From assembly GCA_947447985.1 (NCBI GenBank), contig CANFLX010000002.1, positions 1-64,000 on the forward strand: a stretch of DNA of 64,000 nt, given 5' to 3'. A program made the translations under genes and the position numbers. The notes below the pieces were generated by a model. It was not told where the DNA came from and did no database searches. It was given only the letters and a program-made list of their open reading frames with translations. Below are positions 8,466 to 17,336 of the stretch, in pieces. Origin of the DNA: Comamonadaceae bacterium (GTDB taxonomy: Bacteria > Pseudomonadota > Gammaproteobacteria > Burkholderiales > Burkholderiaceae_C). Every line of letters starts with the position of its first letter. The stretch's first letter is position 1.

Positions 8466-8771
8466 TTAGAGTTTTCCTTGTGTCAGGCCGCGAAAGCCAT
8501 AAACCGTGCGTTCACCCGCGTAGTCCACCAGCTCCACCGTGCGCTCCTGCCCCGGCTCAAAGCGTACGGCCGAGCCAGATGCAATATTCAGCCGCATGCC
8601 TTGCGCCTGTGCGCGGTCAAAACTCAGCGCGGCATTGGTTTCGGCAAAGTGGTAGTGCGAGCCCACTTGCACGGGCCGGTCGGCCGTGTTCTTGACCAAC
8701 ACCGTCAGGGTGCGGCGCTCGGCGTTGAGCACATGGCTGCCTTCGTCGGTAATGATTTCTCCGGGGGTCAT
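8466..8771 (-). CDS. ureB: urease beta subunit
   Basis: The 101-residue small structural subunit has the family start PGEIITDEG and the conserved [11 protein letters not shown] and [11 protein letters not shown] segments. It packs with UreA and UreC in the (ABC)3 enzyme. The stop codon is followed at once by the ureC ATG. The upstream neighbour is ureJ rather than ureA, an insertion seen in several betaproteobacterial operons. Confidence 0.96.
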   Translation of the reverse strand: MTPGEIITDEGSHVLNAERRTLTVLVKNTADRPVQVGSHYHFAETNAALSFDRAQAQGMRLNIASGSAVRFEPGQERTVELVDYAGERTVYGFRGLTQGKL

Positions 8772-8783
8772 GCCAGCGCCCGC

Positions 8784-9377
8784 TTAGACCAGGGAGGCCA
8801 GCAATGCACCGCCCCACAGCGCCACAGCGGCACCCGCCACACGGGGCCACCACACACTGTGCCCCCGCAGGGCCAGCCCTGCGGCCAAACCTGCCACATG
8901 CAAGACCAGCGTACCCGCCACCATGCCCATCAGCACGTCCACCGGGCTGCTGCCCGCGAATTCGGCACCATGCGCGATGCCGTGAAACACCGCAAAACTT
9001 CCTGCCAAGGCGGCCGCCACCACGCCGGGTACCTGCGCCCGGGTGGCAATCAGCAGGCCCAGCGCCAGCACGGTCGCAGCCACCAGGGGCTCCACCGCAG
9101 GCAGGGCGATGCCTGCCATGCCCAAGAGGGCGCCGACCAGCAACATATTGGCGAATGCCAAGGGCGCGAGCCAGACGCGGCGGGCGCTCAACGCGCTCCA
9201 AAAGCCCACGGCGATCATGGCCGCGAGATGGTCCAGCCCCGTGAAGGGGTGGAGGAAGCCATCCACGAGGCCCAGGCCGTGGTGTTCGGCCCCGTCAGTG
9301 CCCACATGGGCGCGTGCCATCGTGGTCAGTGTCAAGCTTGCAATCAGAAGCAGTGCTTTGCGCAGTGAATGGTTCAT
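8784..9377 (-). CDS. ureJ: HupE/UreJ-family nickel permease
   Basis: A predicted inner-membrane nickel transporter of about 197 residues supplying the urease assembly line. After a signal-like N-terminus ending MARAHVG, the family motif HPFTGLDHLAAM (helix 1) and a second His motif FAVFHGIAHGAEF are present, with six or seven hydrophobic segments. I use the ATG at 9377; an upstream ATG at 9419 would overlap the ureA stop. It lies between ureA and ureB, so nickel uptake is produced with the enzyme. Confidence 0.9.
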   Translation of the reverse strand: MNHSLRKALLLIASLTLTTMARAHVGTDGAEHHGLGLVDGFLHPFTGLDHLAAMIAVGFWSALSARRVWLAPLAFANMLLVGALLGMAGIALPAVEPLVAATVLALGLLIATRAQVPGVVAAALAGSFAVFHGIAHGAEFAGSSPVDVLMGMVAGTLVLHVAGLAAGLALRGHSVWWPRVAGAAVALWGGALLASLV

Positions 9378-9411
9378 GGTGATTCGCCTTGGGTTTGAGT
9401 GGGTTGGGGTC

Positions 9412-9714
9412 TTAAACAATGGGCTGGTGCACGGTCACCAATTTGGTGCCATCGGGGAAGGTGGCTTCGACCTGGATGTCAGGAATCATCTCGGCGATGC
9501 CGTCCATCACATCGGCGCGGGTCAGGATGGTGCGTCCTTCGCTCATGAGTTGGGCAACCGTCTTGCCGTCACGTGCGCCTTCCATGACCGCAGCGCTGAT
9601 CAGCGCCATGGCCTCAGGGTAGTTCAGCAGCAGGCCCCGCGCTTTGCGGCGCTCGGCCAGCAGCGCTGCCGTAAAGAGCAGCAGTTTGTCTTTTTCGCGC
9701 GGTGTGAGTTCCAT
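9412..9714 (-). CDS. ureA: urease gamma subunit, first gene of the operon
   Basis: 100 residues starting [23 protein letters not shown], the canonical UreA N-terminus, with [12 protein letters not shown] and [21 protein letters not shown] at the C-terminus. It opens the operon ureA-J-B-C-E-F-G. A good sigma54-like element lies about 53-68 bases upstream of its start, suggesting nitrogen control. ureD is missing here and is found 8.3 kb away at 18.0-18.9 kb. Confidence 0.97.
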   Translation of the reverse strand: MELTPREKDKLLLFTAALLAERRKARGLLLNYPEAMALISAAVMEGARDGKTVAQLMSEGRTILTRADVMDGIAEMIPDIQVEATFPDGTKLVTVHQPIV

Positions 9715-9766
9715 AAGGGGGTCCGAGTCTCAGTTCTAAAGTTTGGCAAAGCCATGGTGCATCGCA

Positions 9767-9782
9767 AGCAAGTGCTATGCCG
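9767..9782 (-). promoter_or_regulatory. sigma54-type promoter candidate for urease operon
   Basis: On the minus strand CGGCATAGCACTTGCT: the invariant GG and GC are separated by ten bases, and it matches TGGCAC-N5-TTGCW except at the first T and the sixth C. Transcription would start near 9756, about 42 bases before ureA. A TGCACC half-site (9892-9897), possibly for NtrC, lies some 115 bp upstream. Confidence 0.55.
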
Positions 9783-9810
9783 TGAATCAAAAGCATACGC
9801 CAAAGGCCGG

Positions 9811-9826
9811 TGGCATGGATTCTGCA
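9811..9826 (+). promoter_or_regulatory. sigma54-type promoter candidate facing the response regulator
   Basis: On the plus strand TGGCATGGATTCTGCA matches the -24/-12 consensus at ten of twelve defined positions, including GG and GC with ten-base spacing. It would give a leader of roughly 100 bases before the ATG at 9935. It diverges from the ureA-facing element 28 bp to its left. Confidence 0.5.
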
Positions 9827-9934
9827 ATGGGTTCCGGGTCACTGTACTTGTTCCCGGAGAAGCCCCTAGATGAACCCTTGCCGCCCGCCTGTGCACCGTA
9901 TTGCGGCGTTTCTCTGCCTTCAATTGGTGCGAGC

Positions 9935-10969
9935 ATGACCGAGCAGCTTGCAACGGCTGCAGCGTCGTCCACTTTCACCCGCTCCGGCCAAGGTGAGTCG
10001 GTGTGGGTGCTTAGCTCAGACGCCGCGCAGTGCCTTGCGCTTGGGGCCTTGCTCGAAGACGCTGGCTACAGCGCCCTGGCGCTGGAGAGCGCCGCCGCTG
10101 CACTGGCGCAGACTGCGCTGGCGCAGACTGCGCTGGCGCCGCCCGACCTGGTGCTGCTCGACACGCAGCTTCAGGACGGCAGTGGTTTTGACCTGGCACG
10201 CCGCCTAAAGGCCTTGTCCCGCACTAGTTCCGTGCCCCTGATATTTTTGGCCGAGGCAGGCCAGCCCGAGCACTTGGTGCAGGCACTGCAATCGGGCGCA
10301 GCGGATTGCGTGACCCACCCGATCAAGCCCCAGGAACTGCTGGCCCGCATGGCCATGCACCTGGCCGGTGCGCGCGAGCGGCGCCAGGCACGCAACGCCT
10401 TGGACGCCTTTGGCTACGCCACACTCACCGTGCGCCCGCACGATGGCAAGCTGATGTGGCAGACGCCTTTGTCACGCGAGCTCTTGCAGCGCTATTGCCC
10501 CCACCACCCACCCTATGCCAGCCGCACCGCCCCTGAGGTGCAAGCCTGGTTGCAAGAGTGCTTGCGCAGTCTGCAGCGCGGCGACGCGCCCCGGCCTCTG
10601 GTTTTGTCGCAGAGCGATGGCGCGCGCTTGACGCTGCGCTTGCACCAGCAAACCGGCGACAACGAATCCGGTGCACAGCCCGACGCCGAGGAATCGGCGG
10701 GCGACGACTGGCTGATCGTGATGCGCGAGGTGTCGGACCAAGCCGTCATCCAGGCCATGCGCGACGCCTTTACCCTGACCTTGCGCGAGGCCGAGGTGCT
10801 GCACTGGGTGGTTAAGGGCAAGACCAACAAAGACGTGGGCGACATCCTGGGCAGCAGCCCCATGACAGTCAAAAAGCACCTGGAGCGGGTGTTCGTCAAA
10901 CTCGGTGTGGAAACCCGCACCGCTGCCGCCGGCAAGGCCACGGCCCGCATCGCGCAACTGCAGCCCTAG
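9935..10969 (+). CDS. response regulator, receiver plus LuxR-type HTH
   Basis: 344 residues. Residues 21-140 form a receiver domain with phospho-acceptor Asp76 ([13 protein letters not shown]) and the conserved Lys of HPIKPQEL; the usual N-terminal acidic pair is reduced to a single Asp (LSSDA). A middle segment without a recognised motif (about 150-270) precedes a C-terminal LuxR helix-turn-helix ([20 protein letters not shown] then [15 protein letters not shown]). The start is placed at 9935; the frame is open further left but runs through the sigma54-like sites. No sensor kinase is adjacent. Its position between the urease and urt operons suggests it regulates urea or nitrogen genes (inference). 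Confidence 0.85.
   Translation: MTEQLATAAASSTFTRSGQGESVWVLSSDAAQCLALGALLEDAGYSALALESAAAALAQTALAQTALAPPDLVLLDTQLQDGSGFDLARRLKALSRTSSVPLIFLAEAGQPEHLVQALQSGAADCVTHPIKPQELLARMAMHLAGARERRQARNALDAFGYATLTVRPHDGKLMWQTPLSRELLQRYCPHHPPYASRTAPEVQAWLQECLRSLQRGDAPRPLVLSQSDGARLTLRLHQQTGDNESGAQPDAEESAGDDWLIVMREVSDQAVIQAMRDAFTLTLREAEVLHWVVKGKTNKDVGDILGSSPMTVKKHLERVFVKLGVETRTAAAGKATARIAQLQP
10103..10140 (+). repeat. 15-bp in-frame tandem repeat in the regulator gene
   Basis: CTGGCGCAGACTGCG occurs twice in tandem (10103-10117, 10118-10132) followed by a half copy. It encodes [13 protein letters not shown] in the receiver domain before the phospho-acceptor strand. Copy number could vary by slippage without breaking the frame. 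Confidence 0.8.
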
Positions 10970-11009
10970 CGTCAGCGCGCCGCCAGGCATGGTGGGTCAA
11001 AATAGGCCC

Positions 11010-11276
11010 ATGAGCACCGATGCGTCCCCCGCCACCCCCCCTGCAGTCCAACCGCGCAACCCCTTGCATGGCGTCACGCTCGAGGCCATGGTCACGGCCT
11101 TGGCCGACCATTACGGCTGGGAAGGCCTGGCGCAGCGCATTGCCATTCGCTGCTTTGCGGTGGACCCCAGCGTGTCGTCGAGCCTGAAGTTTTTGCGCAA
11201 AACGCCCTGGGCGCGCGACAAGGTGGAAGGGCTCTACCTGTTTATGTTGCGTGAACAGAAACGGGGACGGCCATGA
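11010..11276 (+). CDS. VF530-family small DNA-binding protein
   Basis: 88 residues; from about residue 18 it matches the VF530/DUF2132 family ([20 protein letters not shown], then [18 protein letters not shown]). The family name comes from a Vibrio fischeri structure annotated as DNA-binding; its biological role is not established. The start is the ATG at 11010. The stop overlaps the start of the next gene (ATGA at 11273-11276), so it is translationally coupled to the oxygenase. Confidence 0.85.
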   Translation: MSTDASPATPPAVQPRNPLHGVTLEAMVTALADHYGWEGLAQRIAIRCFAVDPSVSSSLKFLRKTPWARDKVEGLYLFMLREQKRGRP

Positions 11277-12259
11277 GCGCATCCATGGCATCGCTGCCCA
11301 TCATCGATATAGCGGCGGCACTCCAAGGCGACATCGAAGCCCGTTCGCAAGCCGCGCGGGCGCTGGACGCAGCGGGTCGGCAGTACGGCTTTTTCTACGT
11401 CACAGGCCATGGGGTAGCGGCTGCGCTGCGCGAGGCGTTGTTCGCGCAGTCCAAGGCATTTTTTGACCTGCCGCTTGAGACCAAGTTGCAGTGGCACATC
11501 GACCGATCCACCGTTCGCCGCGGTTTTGATCCGGTGGGTTGGCAGAGCCTGGACGCGGGCATGCCGGCTGATCTCAAGGAAAGTTTTTACCTGGGGGTTG
11601 ACCGGGGCGTTGATGACCCGCTGGTACGGGCCCAAGTGCCCAACCAGGGCCCCAACCAGTGGCCCGACGAGGCGCTGGTGCCCGGCTTTCAAGCCGCGAC
11701 CCAGGCCTATGCCGACGCACTCTCGCACCTGGGGCACCAGCTGCTGGGATTGCTGGCACAGTCGCTGGCGCTGCCGGCTGATTTTTTTGAACGCTATCTG
11801 ACCGATCCCATGCCGGTCTTGCGGCTCCTGCACTACCCGCCCACCGAGCAGGGCCTGCTCGCGGGCCAGGTGGGCTCGGGCGCGCACACGGATTGGGGCA
11901 GCGTTACGCTGCTGGCGCAAGACGCTGTGGGTGGATTGCAGGTGCAGTACGAGGGGCAGTGGATCGATGTGCCCTTTGTGCCCGACAGCTTTGTGGTCAA
12001 TATGGGTGACTTGATGGCGCGCTGGAGCAACGACCGCTGGCGCTCGGCGCTGCACCGTGTGTTGCCGCAACCCAGCCAGCGCCACCGCTATTCGGCAGCG
12101 TATTTTTTCGACATCGACTACCACGCGGTGGTGAGTGCACTGCCCGGTTGCGTGGATGCCGCACATCCTGCGCGCTATGCACCCATCACGGCGGGCCAGC
12201 ACATCGTCGAGATGTACCAGCGCACCACGGTTGCAGCGGGCGCGAGCGAAGGCGTTTAG
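11273..12259 (+). CDS. Fe(II)/2-oxoglutarate-dependent oxygenase, isopenicillin-N-synthase-like
   Basis: 328 residues. N-terminal DIOX_N-type region ([20 protein letters not shown]), then the jelly-roll core with the iron triad: His and Asp in [13 protein letters not shown] and the distal His in SALHRVLPQ, plus the 2-oxoglutarate-binding Arg in RHRYSAAYF. Relatives hydroxylate small molecules, including xanthine and other nucleobases in fungi, but the substrate cannot be read from sequence. It sits just upstream of the urea importer; a strong hairpin at 12283-12298 ends the unit. Confidence 0.88.
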   Translation: MSASMASLPIIDIAAALQGDIEARSQAARALDAAGRQYGFFYVTGHGVAAALREALFAQSKAFFDLPLETKLQWHIDRSTVRRGFDPVGWQSLDAGMPADLKESFYLGVDRGVDDPLVRAQVPNQGPNQWPDEALVPGFQAATQAYADALSHLGHQLLGLLAQSLALPADFFERYLTDPMPVLRLLHYPPTEQGLLAGQVGSGAHTDWGSVTLLAQDAVGGLQVQYEGQWIDVPFVPDSFVVNMGDLMARWSNDRWRSALHRVLPQPSQRHRYSAAYFFDIDYHAVVSALPGCVDAAHPARYAPITAGQHIVEMYQRTTVAAGASEGV

Positions 12260-12282
12260 ACCGTACTCGCTACGCCACACCG

Positions 12283-12302
12283 TACGCCAGTCGGCGTATT
12301 TT
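12283..12302 (+). terminator. intrinsic terminator after the oxygenase gene
   Basis: TACGCC-AGTC-GGCGTA forms a perfect 6 bp stem followed by four T. A second perfect 6 bp hairpin (CAGGAC with GTCCTG, 12303-12319) follows directly, in the leader of urtA. Confidence 0.6.
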
Positions 12303-12402
12303 CAGGACGCATTGTCCTGCCTACAGTGAACCCAAGTTTCATCCAAGCCCCGTGAGTGGTGCCAGGTGAAACGAGATGTATCAACCACTGGAGGAATTTT
12401 TC

Positions 12403-13665
12403 ATGCAACGTCGTTTTACGCTCAAGGCACTTAGCGCTGCCGTCGCTTTGGCCGGTCTGTCGGCTCTGCCCGCCCACGCAGGTGACACCATCAAGGTCGG
12501 TGTCCTGCACAGCCTGTCCGGCACCATGGCCATTTCTGAAACCGTGTTGAAAGACACCGTGCTGATGGCGATTGACGAGATCAATGCCAAGGGCGGTCTG
12601 TTGGGCAAGAAGCTCGAGCCTGTGGTGGTGGACCCCGCGTCCAACTGGCCTTTGTTTGCCGAGAAAACCAAGCAGTTGCTGGGCCAGGACAAAGTGGACG
12701 TGATCTTTGGCTGCTGGACCTCGGTGTCGCGCAAATCGGTGCTGCCTGTGGTCGAAGAAATGAACGGCCTGCTGTTCTACCCTGTGCAGTACGAGGGTGA
12801 AGAGCTGTCCAAGAACGTGTTCTACACGGGTGCTGCGCCTAACCAGCAAGCCATCCCTGCGGTGGACTACCTGATGAGCAAAGACGGTGGCGGCGCCAAG
12901 CGCTGGGTGCTGCTGGGCACCGACTATGTCTACCCCCGTACCACCAACAAAATCCTGCGCGCCTACTTGCACAGCAAAGGTGTGGCTGACAAAGACATCG
13001 ACGAAAAGTACACGCCCTTTGGTCATTCGGATTACCAGACCATCGTGGCCGACATCAAAAAGTTTGCCGCCGGCGGCAAGACCGCCGTGGTGTCCACCAT
13101 CAACGGTGACTCCAACGTGCCCTTCTACAAAGAACTGGGCAATGCAGGCCTGAAAGCCAAAGACGTGCCCGTGGTGGCTTTCTCGGTGGGTGAAGAAGAA
13201 CTGCGCGGCGTGGACACCAAGCCTTTGGTGGGCCATCTGGCGGCGTGGAACTACTTCATGTCCATCAAGAACCCGACCAACGACGCTTTCATCAAGAAGT
13301 GGTCGGATTACGCCAAAGCAAAAGGTATTGCAGGACACAAAGACAAGCCTTTGACCAACGACCCGATGGAAGCGACTTACATTGGTATCAATATGTGGAA
13401 GCAAGCGGTTGAAAAAGCCAAGTCCACCGATGTCGACAAAGTGATCGCTGCCATGGCCGGCCAGACCTTTACAGCACCGAGCGGTATCAAGTCCATGATG
13501 GACGAGAAGAACCACCACCTGCACAAGTCCGTGTTCATTGGCGAGATCAAGGCCGATGGCCAGTTCAATGTGGTGTGGAAGACACCCGGCCCGGTCAAGG
13601 CCAAGCCATGGTCTCCGTTCATCGAAGGCAACGACAAGAAGCCTGATGAGCCTGTGAAAAAATAA
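12403..13665 (+). CDS. urtA: urea ABC transporter substrate-binding protein
   Basis: 420 residues with a cleavable signal peptide (RRFTLKALSAAVALAGLSALPAHA) and a type I periplasmic binding fold. The mature protein begins GDTIKVGVLHSLSGTMA, and ASNWPLFAEK and FGCWTSVSRKSVLPVVE match UrtA rather than amino-acid binders. The start at 12403 follows a GGAGGAA Shine-Dalgarno sequence. It captures urea (or short amides) for UrtBCDE. A stem-loop with T-run after the gene may make it more abundant than the membrane parts. Confidence 0.95.
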   Translation: MQRRFTLKALSAAVALAGLSALPAHAGDTIKVGVLHSLSGTMAISETVLKDTVLMAIDEINAKGGLLGKKLEPVVVDPASNWPLFAEKTKQLLGQDKVDVIFGCWTSVSRKSVLPVVEEMNGLLFYPVQYEGEELSKNVFYTGAAPNQQAIPAVDYLMSKDGGGAKRWVLLGTDYVYPRTTNKILRAYLHSKGVADKDIDEKYTPFGHSDYQTIVADIKKFAAGGKTAVVSTINGDSNVPFYKELGNAGLKAKDVPVVAFSVGEEELRGVDTKPLVGHLAAWNYFMSIKNPTNDAFIKKWSDYAKAKGIAGHKDKPLTNDPMEATYIGINMWKQAVEKAKSTDVDKVIAAMAGQTFTAPSGIKSMMDEKNHHLHKSVFIGEIKADGQFNVVWKTPGPVKAKPWSPFIEGNDKKPDEPVKK

Positions 13666-13683
13666 GCTCTTTTCTTGGCGCTG

Positions 13684-13739
13684 AACCGCCGCCGTGGTCT
13701 TGCGGGTGCACAGGAGCCCCGAAGGCTGCGGCGGTTTTT
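13684..13739 (+). terminator. terminator/attenuator between urtA and urtB
   Basis: AACCGCCGC (13684-13692) pairs perfectly with GCGGCGGTT (13728-13736), followed by T residues. A small inner hairpin AGCC-CCGA-AGGCT makes the structure branched. It lies inside the urt operon, so it likely acts as a partial terminator or RNA stabiliser that favours urtA over urtBCDE. Confidence 0.6.
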
Positions 13740-13755
13740 ACTTTTGAGGATGTTG

Positions 13756-15360
13756 ATGAAATTCAGTTGGGGACTGCAGCGCACGCTGTGGCTATGTATG
13801 GGATGCCTGGGGCTGACAAGCGCGGCCTACGCGCTGAGCCCGCAACAAGCCCAAAAAATGGCGGTGGGCGAGGGTGACGCGCGCATCGCGGCACTCCAGG
13901 AAGCGGTGCTGAGTCCGGATGCGCAAACCTTGGTGTTTATTCAGGCCTTGTCCGATGGGCTGGTGAAAATTGTGGACGGCAAGCCCGTGGTGGTGCGCGA
14001 TGGGCAGGCCACGGACGCTGCCAGTGGCGCGACGGTCGCGGTCACCGCAGACGCACTGCAAAGCGCGGAAGACGCGATGGTGAACAACCGCATGCGCGGT
14101 GAACTCGACAATGCGCTGGCCGCACTCAAGCTGCTCAGTGCAGACGCCGGCATGCGCCGTGACGCGGCCAAGGCCCTGCAGGGGCAGGTGAGTGATGCGC
14201 AGTTGCCCTTAATTGACAAAGCGCTGGCGCAAGAGACCGAGGGCGATATTCGCGACGCCTTGGGCTTGTTGCGCGCAGCAGCCTTGCTGGCCAGTGAAGA
14301 TCCGGCCAAGCGCCAGGAAGCGGCGGCGCTGTTGGGTCAGAGCGCCCAGGCCGCGACCCAAACCTTGTTGGCCGAGCGTTTGCAAATCGAGACCGACCCT
14401 GCGGTCAAGCAGTCGCTGTTCAAAAGCCTGAGTGAGGTTAAGGCCCGCCTGGCCTGGGGCGACCGGCTGGGCGCCATCTTCAGCGGCATCAGCCTGGGTT
14501 CGATCTTGCTGCTGGTGGCACTGGGCCTGGCGATTACCTATGGATTGATGGGCGTGATCAACATGGCGCATGGCGAGCTGATGATGATCGGCGCCTATGC
14601 CACCTACGTGGTGCAAGCGCTGTTTCAAAAGTACTTCCCGGCGGCATTTGACTGGTATTTGCTGGCCAGCGTGCCCGTGGCCTTTCTGGTGTCGGCCCTC
14701 GTGGGCGCAGCGCTGGAGCGCAGTGTGATTCGCTTTCTGTACGGCCGCCCGCTGGAGACCTTGCTGGCGACCTGGGGCATCAGCCTGATGCTGATGCAAG
14801 GTGTGCGCAGCCTGTTTGGCGCGCAAAACGTGGGCGTGGAAAACCCCCGCTGGATGAGCGGCGGCGTGCAAGTGATGGGCAACCTCTCGCTGCCCTACAA
14901 CCGCATCATCATCGTGGTGTTTGCGCTGAGCGTGTTGGCCGCGGTCGCCTTGCTGGTGGGCAAGACCCGCTTAGGTCTGTTTGTGCGTGCTGTCACGCAG
15001 AACCGACCGATTGCATCCTGCATGGGGGTGAACACCGCGCGCATTGACACCTATGCCTTTGCCTTGGGCTCTGGCATTGCGGGACTGGCGGGCTGCGCGC
15101 TCAGCCAGGTGGGCAATGTGGGGCCGGATTTGGGCCAGAGCTACATCGTGGACGCGTTCATGGTGGTGGTGCTGGGCGGCGTGGGCCAGCTGGCGGGCAC
15201 GGTGGTGGCCGCACTGGGCTTGGGTGTGCTGAACAAATTCTTAGAGGGCCTGGCAGGCGCCGTGCTGGCCAAAATTGCCGTGCTCCTGTTCATCATCATC
15301 TTTATTCAGAAACGTCCGCAGGGCATATTTGCCATGAAGGGCCGGAGTGCAGAAACATGA
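13756..15360 (+). CDS. urtB: urea ABC transporter permease UrtB
   Basis: 534 residues. A signal-like N-terminus (WGLQRTLWLCMGCLGLTSAAYA) leads to a helical periplasmic region of about 200 residues typical of UrtB. The LivH-like permease begins near residue 235 (GSILLLVALGLAITYGLMGV, then MAHGELMMIGAYATYV) and contains the EAA-like loop (GVNTARIDTYAFALGSGIAG). The ATG at 13756 is favoured by GAGGA five bases upstream; ATG at 13750 is the alternative. Its end overlaps the urtC start (ATGA). Confidence 0.94.
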   Translation: MKFSWGLQRTLWLCMGCLGLTSAAYALSPQQAQKMAVGEGDARIAALQEAVLSPDAQTLVFIQALSDGLVKIVDGKPVVVRDGQATDAASGATVAVTADALQSAEDAMVNNRMRGELDNALAALKLLSADAGMRRDAAKALQGQVSDAQLPLIDKALAQETEGDIRDALGLLRAAALLASEDPAKRQEAAALLGQSAQAATQTLLAERLQIETDPAVKQSLFKSLSEVKARLAWGDRLGAIFSGISLGSILLLVALGLAITYGLMGVINMAHGELMMIGAYATYVVQALFQKYFPAAFDWYLLASVPVAFLVSALVGAALERSVIRFLYGRPLETLLATWGISLMLMQGVRSLFGAQNVGVENPRWMSGGVQVMGNLSLPYNRIIIVVFALSVLAAVALLVGKTRLGLFVRAVTQNRPIASCMGVNTARIDTYAFALGSGIAGLAGCALSQVGNVGPDLGQSYIVDAFMVVVLGGVGQLAGTVVAALGLGVLNKFLEGLAGAVLAKIAVLLFIIIFIQKRPQGIFAMKGRSAET

Positions 15361-16460
15361 GTGAACTGATTCTTCCTACGCCCGCTCCGGTGCTCAGCCG
15401 CAAAGGCTGGGCCGTGTGGTTGGCGGTGCTGGCTTTGCTGTGTGGCGGGGTGCCGGTGCTCAATTTGCTGGTGCCCGCAGGCAGCGTGTTTCACCTGAGT
15501 GACTTTGCCGTCGGCCTGGTGGCCAAGATCATGTGCTACGCCCTGTGTGCCCTGGCCATGGATTTGATTTGGGGCTACACCGGCATTCTGAGCCTGGGCC
15601 ATGGACTGTTTTTTGCGCTGGGCGGCTATGCCATGGGCATGTACCTGATGCGGCAAATCGGCTTGGACGGCAATTACAAAAGCGCCTTGCCCGACTTCAT
15701 GGTGTTTCTGGATTGGAAAGAACTGCCCTGGCATTGGGCCCTGAGTGCAAGCTTGCCCGCCACCTTGTTCCTGGTGGTGGCCGTGCCGGGGCTGGTGGCG
15801 CTGGTGTTTGGATTTTTTGCCTTTCGCTCACGCATCAAAGGCGTGTACTTCTCCATCATCACCCAGGCGCTCACCTTTGCGGCCATGCTGCTTTTCTTTC
15901 GCAACGAAACCGGCTTTGGCGGCAACAACGGCTTTACCGACTTCAAGCGCTTGGCGGACATTCCGATTGCCACACCGGGCATGCGCATGGCCTTGTTTGT
16001 GCTGACGGCTGCTTGTTTGCTGGCGTTCTATCTGCTGGCGCGCTGGCTGGTGGCGTCCAAGTTTGGTCGGGTGTTGCAGGCGATTCGCGACGCAGAGTCG
16101 CGCGTCATGTTCAGCGGCTACTCGCCCCTGGGCTACAAGCTGGCGATCTGGACGCTCTCGGCCATGGTCTGCGGCGTGGCGGGCGCTTTGTATGTGCCGC
16201 AAGTGGGCATCATCAACCCCAGTGAGATGAGTCCCGCCAACTCGATTGAGATTGCCGTCTGGGCTGCCGTGGGCGGGCGCGCCACATTGATCGGGCCCAT
16301 CGTGGGCGCCTTTTTGGTCAACGGGGCCAAGAGCTGGTTGACGGTGACCTATCCCGAGTTTTGGCTCTACTTTTTAGGCGCTTTGTTTATCGGCGTGACG
16401 CTCTACCTGCCCGAAGGCGTGGTGGGCTTGGCGCGCAAGCTGCGCGGAGGCAAGGCATGA
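15357..16460 (+). CDS. urtC: urea ABC transporter permease UrtC
   Basis: A LivM-like permease of 367 residues with about ten hydrophobic segments, GYTGILSLGHGLFFALGGYA near residue 75 and the cytoplasmic coupling loop around AIRDAESRVMFSGYSPLGYK. It pairs with UrtB to form the channel across the inner membrane. Four-base overlaps with urtB upstream and urtD downstream show tight coupling. Confidence 0.94.
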   Translation: MSELILPTPAPVLSRKGWAVWLAVLALLCGGVPVLNLLVPAGSVFHLSDFAVGLVAKIMCYALCALAMDLIWGYTGILSLGHGLFFALGGYAMGMYLMRQIGLDGNYKSALPDFMVFLDWKELPWHWALSASLPATLFLVVAVPGLVALVFGFFAFRSRIKGVYFSIITQALTFAAMLLFFRNETGFGGNNGFTDFKRLADIPIATPGMRMALFVLTAACLLAFYLLARWLVASKFGRVLQAIRDAESRVMFSGYSPLGYKLAIWTLSAMVCGVAGALYVPQVGIINPSEMSPANSIEIAVWAAVGGRATLIGPIVGAFLVNGAKSWLTVTYPEFWLYFLGALFIGVTLYLPEGVVGLARKLRGGKA

Positions 16461-17332
16461 CCCCCGATCTTTTGGAAGCAGGCGCGCAGCGCTTTCAGGC
16501 AAGCAGACCTGCCACCGCAAGCGGGCAGACGGCCGCAGGTGGGCAGAACGCGGGCTTTGCCCGGGTGCGCCATTCGCAGGAAGTGGATGTGACGCATGGA
16601 CGCATCTTGTACCTGGAGGATGTGAGCGTCAGCTTTGATGGCTTCAAAGCCATCAACAAGCTGTCGCTGGACATTGCACCGGGCGAGCTGCGCTGCATCA
16701 TTGGCCCCAACGGTGCGGGCAAGACGACGATGATGGACATCATCACCGGCAAAACCCGGCCTGATTCGGGCACCGTGTTTTTTGGCAGCACGATTGACCT
16801 GCTGCGCCACAGCGAACCTGAAATCGCGCAGCTGGGCATAGGCCGCAAGTTCCAAAAACCCACGGTATTTGAGCAGCTCAGCGTGTATGAAAACCTGGAG
16901 TTGGCCCTCAAAACCCACAAGGGCGTGCGGGCGTCGGTCTTTTTCAAACGCAGCGCCGAGCAAGCCGATCGTTTGATTGAAGTGCTGCACACCATCCATT
17001 TGCAAGACAGCCTGAACCGCCAGGCCGGGCTGCTCAGCCATGGGCAAAAACAGTGGCTCGAAATTGGCATGCTGCTGATGCAAGACCCCAAGCTCTTGCT
17101 GCTCGACGAGCCCGTCGCAGGCATGACCGACCAGGAAACCGAGCGCACGGCCGAGCTGTTTTTGAGCCTCAAGGGCAAGCACTCGCTGGTGGTGGTGGAG
17201 CATGACATGGCGTTTATCAAAGCCATCTCCGATACCGTGACGGTGCTGTGCGAAGGTTCGGTGCTGGCGCAAGGGCCGCTGTCCCAGGTGCAGGCCGATG
17301 AGCGGGTGATTGAAGTTTATTTAGGACGGTAG
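16457..17332 (+). CDS. urtD: urea ABC transporter ATPase UrtD
   Basis: A LivG-type ATPase of 291 residues: Walker A GPNGAGKTT, Q-loop GRKFQKP, a divergent signature LLSHGQKQWLEIG, Walker B LLLLDEPVAGM and switch His in VVEHD. The start at 16457 overlaps the urtC stop. The N-terminal 45 residues are an unusual low-complexity Ala/Gln/Gly extension before the ATPase fold (LEDVSVSFDGFKA). Confidence 0.94.
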   Translation: MTPDLLEAGAQRFQASRPATASGQTAAGGQNAGFARVRHSQEVDVTHGRILYLEDVSVSFDGFKAINKLSLDIAPGELRCIIGPNGAGKTTMMDIITGKTRPDSGTVFFGSTIDLLRHSEPEIAQLGIGRKFQKPTVFEQLSVYENLELALKTHKGVRASVFFKRSAEQADRLIEVLHTIHLQDSLNRQAGLLSHGQKQWLEIGMLLMQDPKLLLLDEPVAGMTDQETERTAELFLSLKGKHSLVVVEHDMAFIKAISDTVTVLCEGSVLAQGPLSQVQADERVIEVYLGR

Positions 17333-17336
17333 CAGT

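Noticed and set aside
5823-9368. 1181-codon plus-strand open frame antisense to the urease genes
   Set aside because: It is the mirror of highly conserved minus-strand ureF, ureE, ureC, ureB and ureJ; its composition (His/Gln/Gly-rich without domains) is that of an antisense frame in GC-rich DNA.
12303-12402. Hairpins upstream of urtA as a guanidine riboswitch
   Set aside because: The hairpin loops lack the ACGR loops of the guanidine-II class, and no guanidine-I-like conserved blocks were found; they look like a terminator plus an ordinary leader stem.
11234-13524. Long minus-strand frames (348 and 422 codons) opposite the oxygenase and urtA
   Set aside because: No domain signatures, and the plus-strand genes carry complete family motifs.
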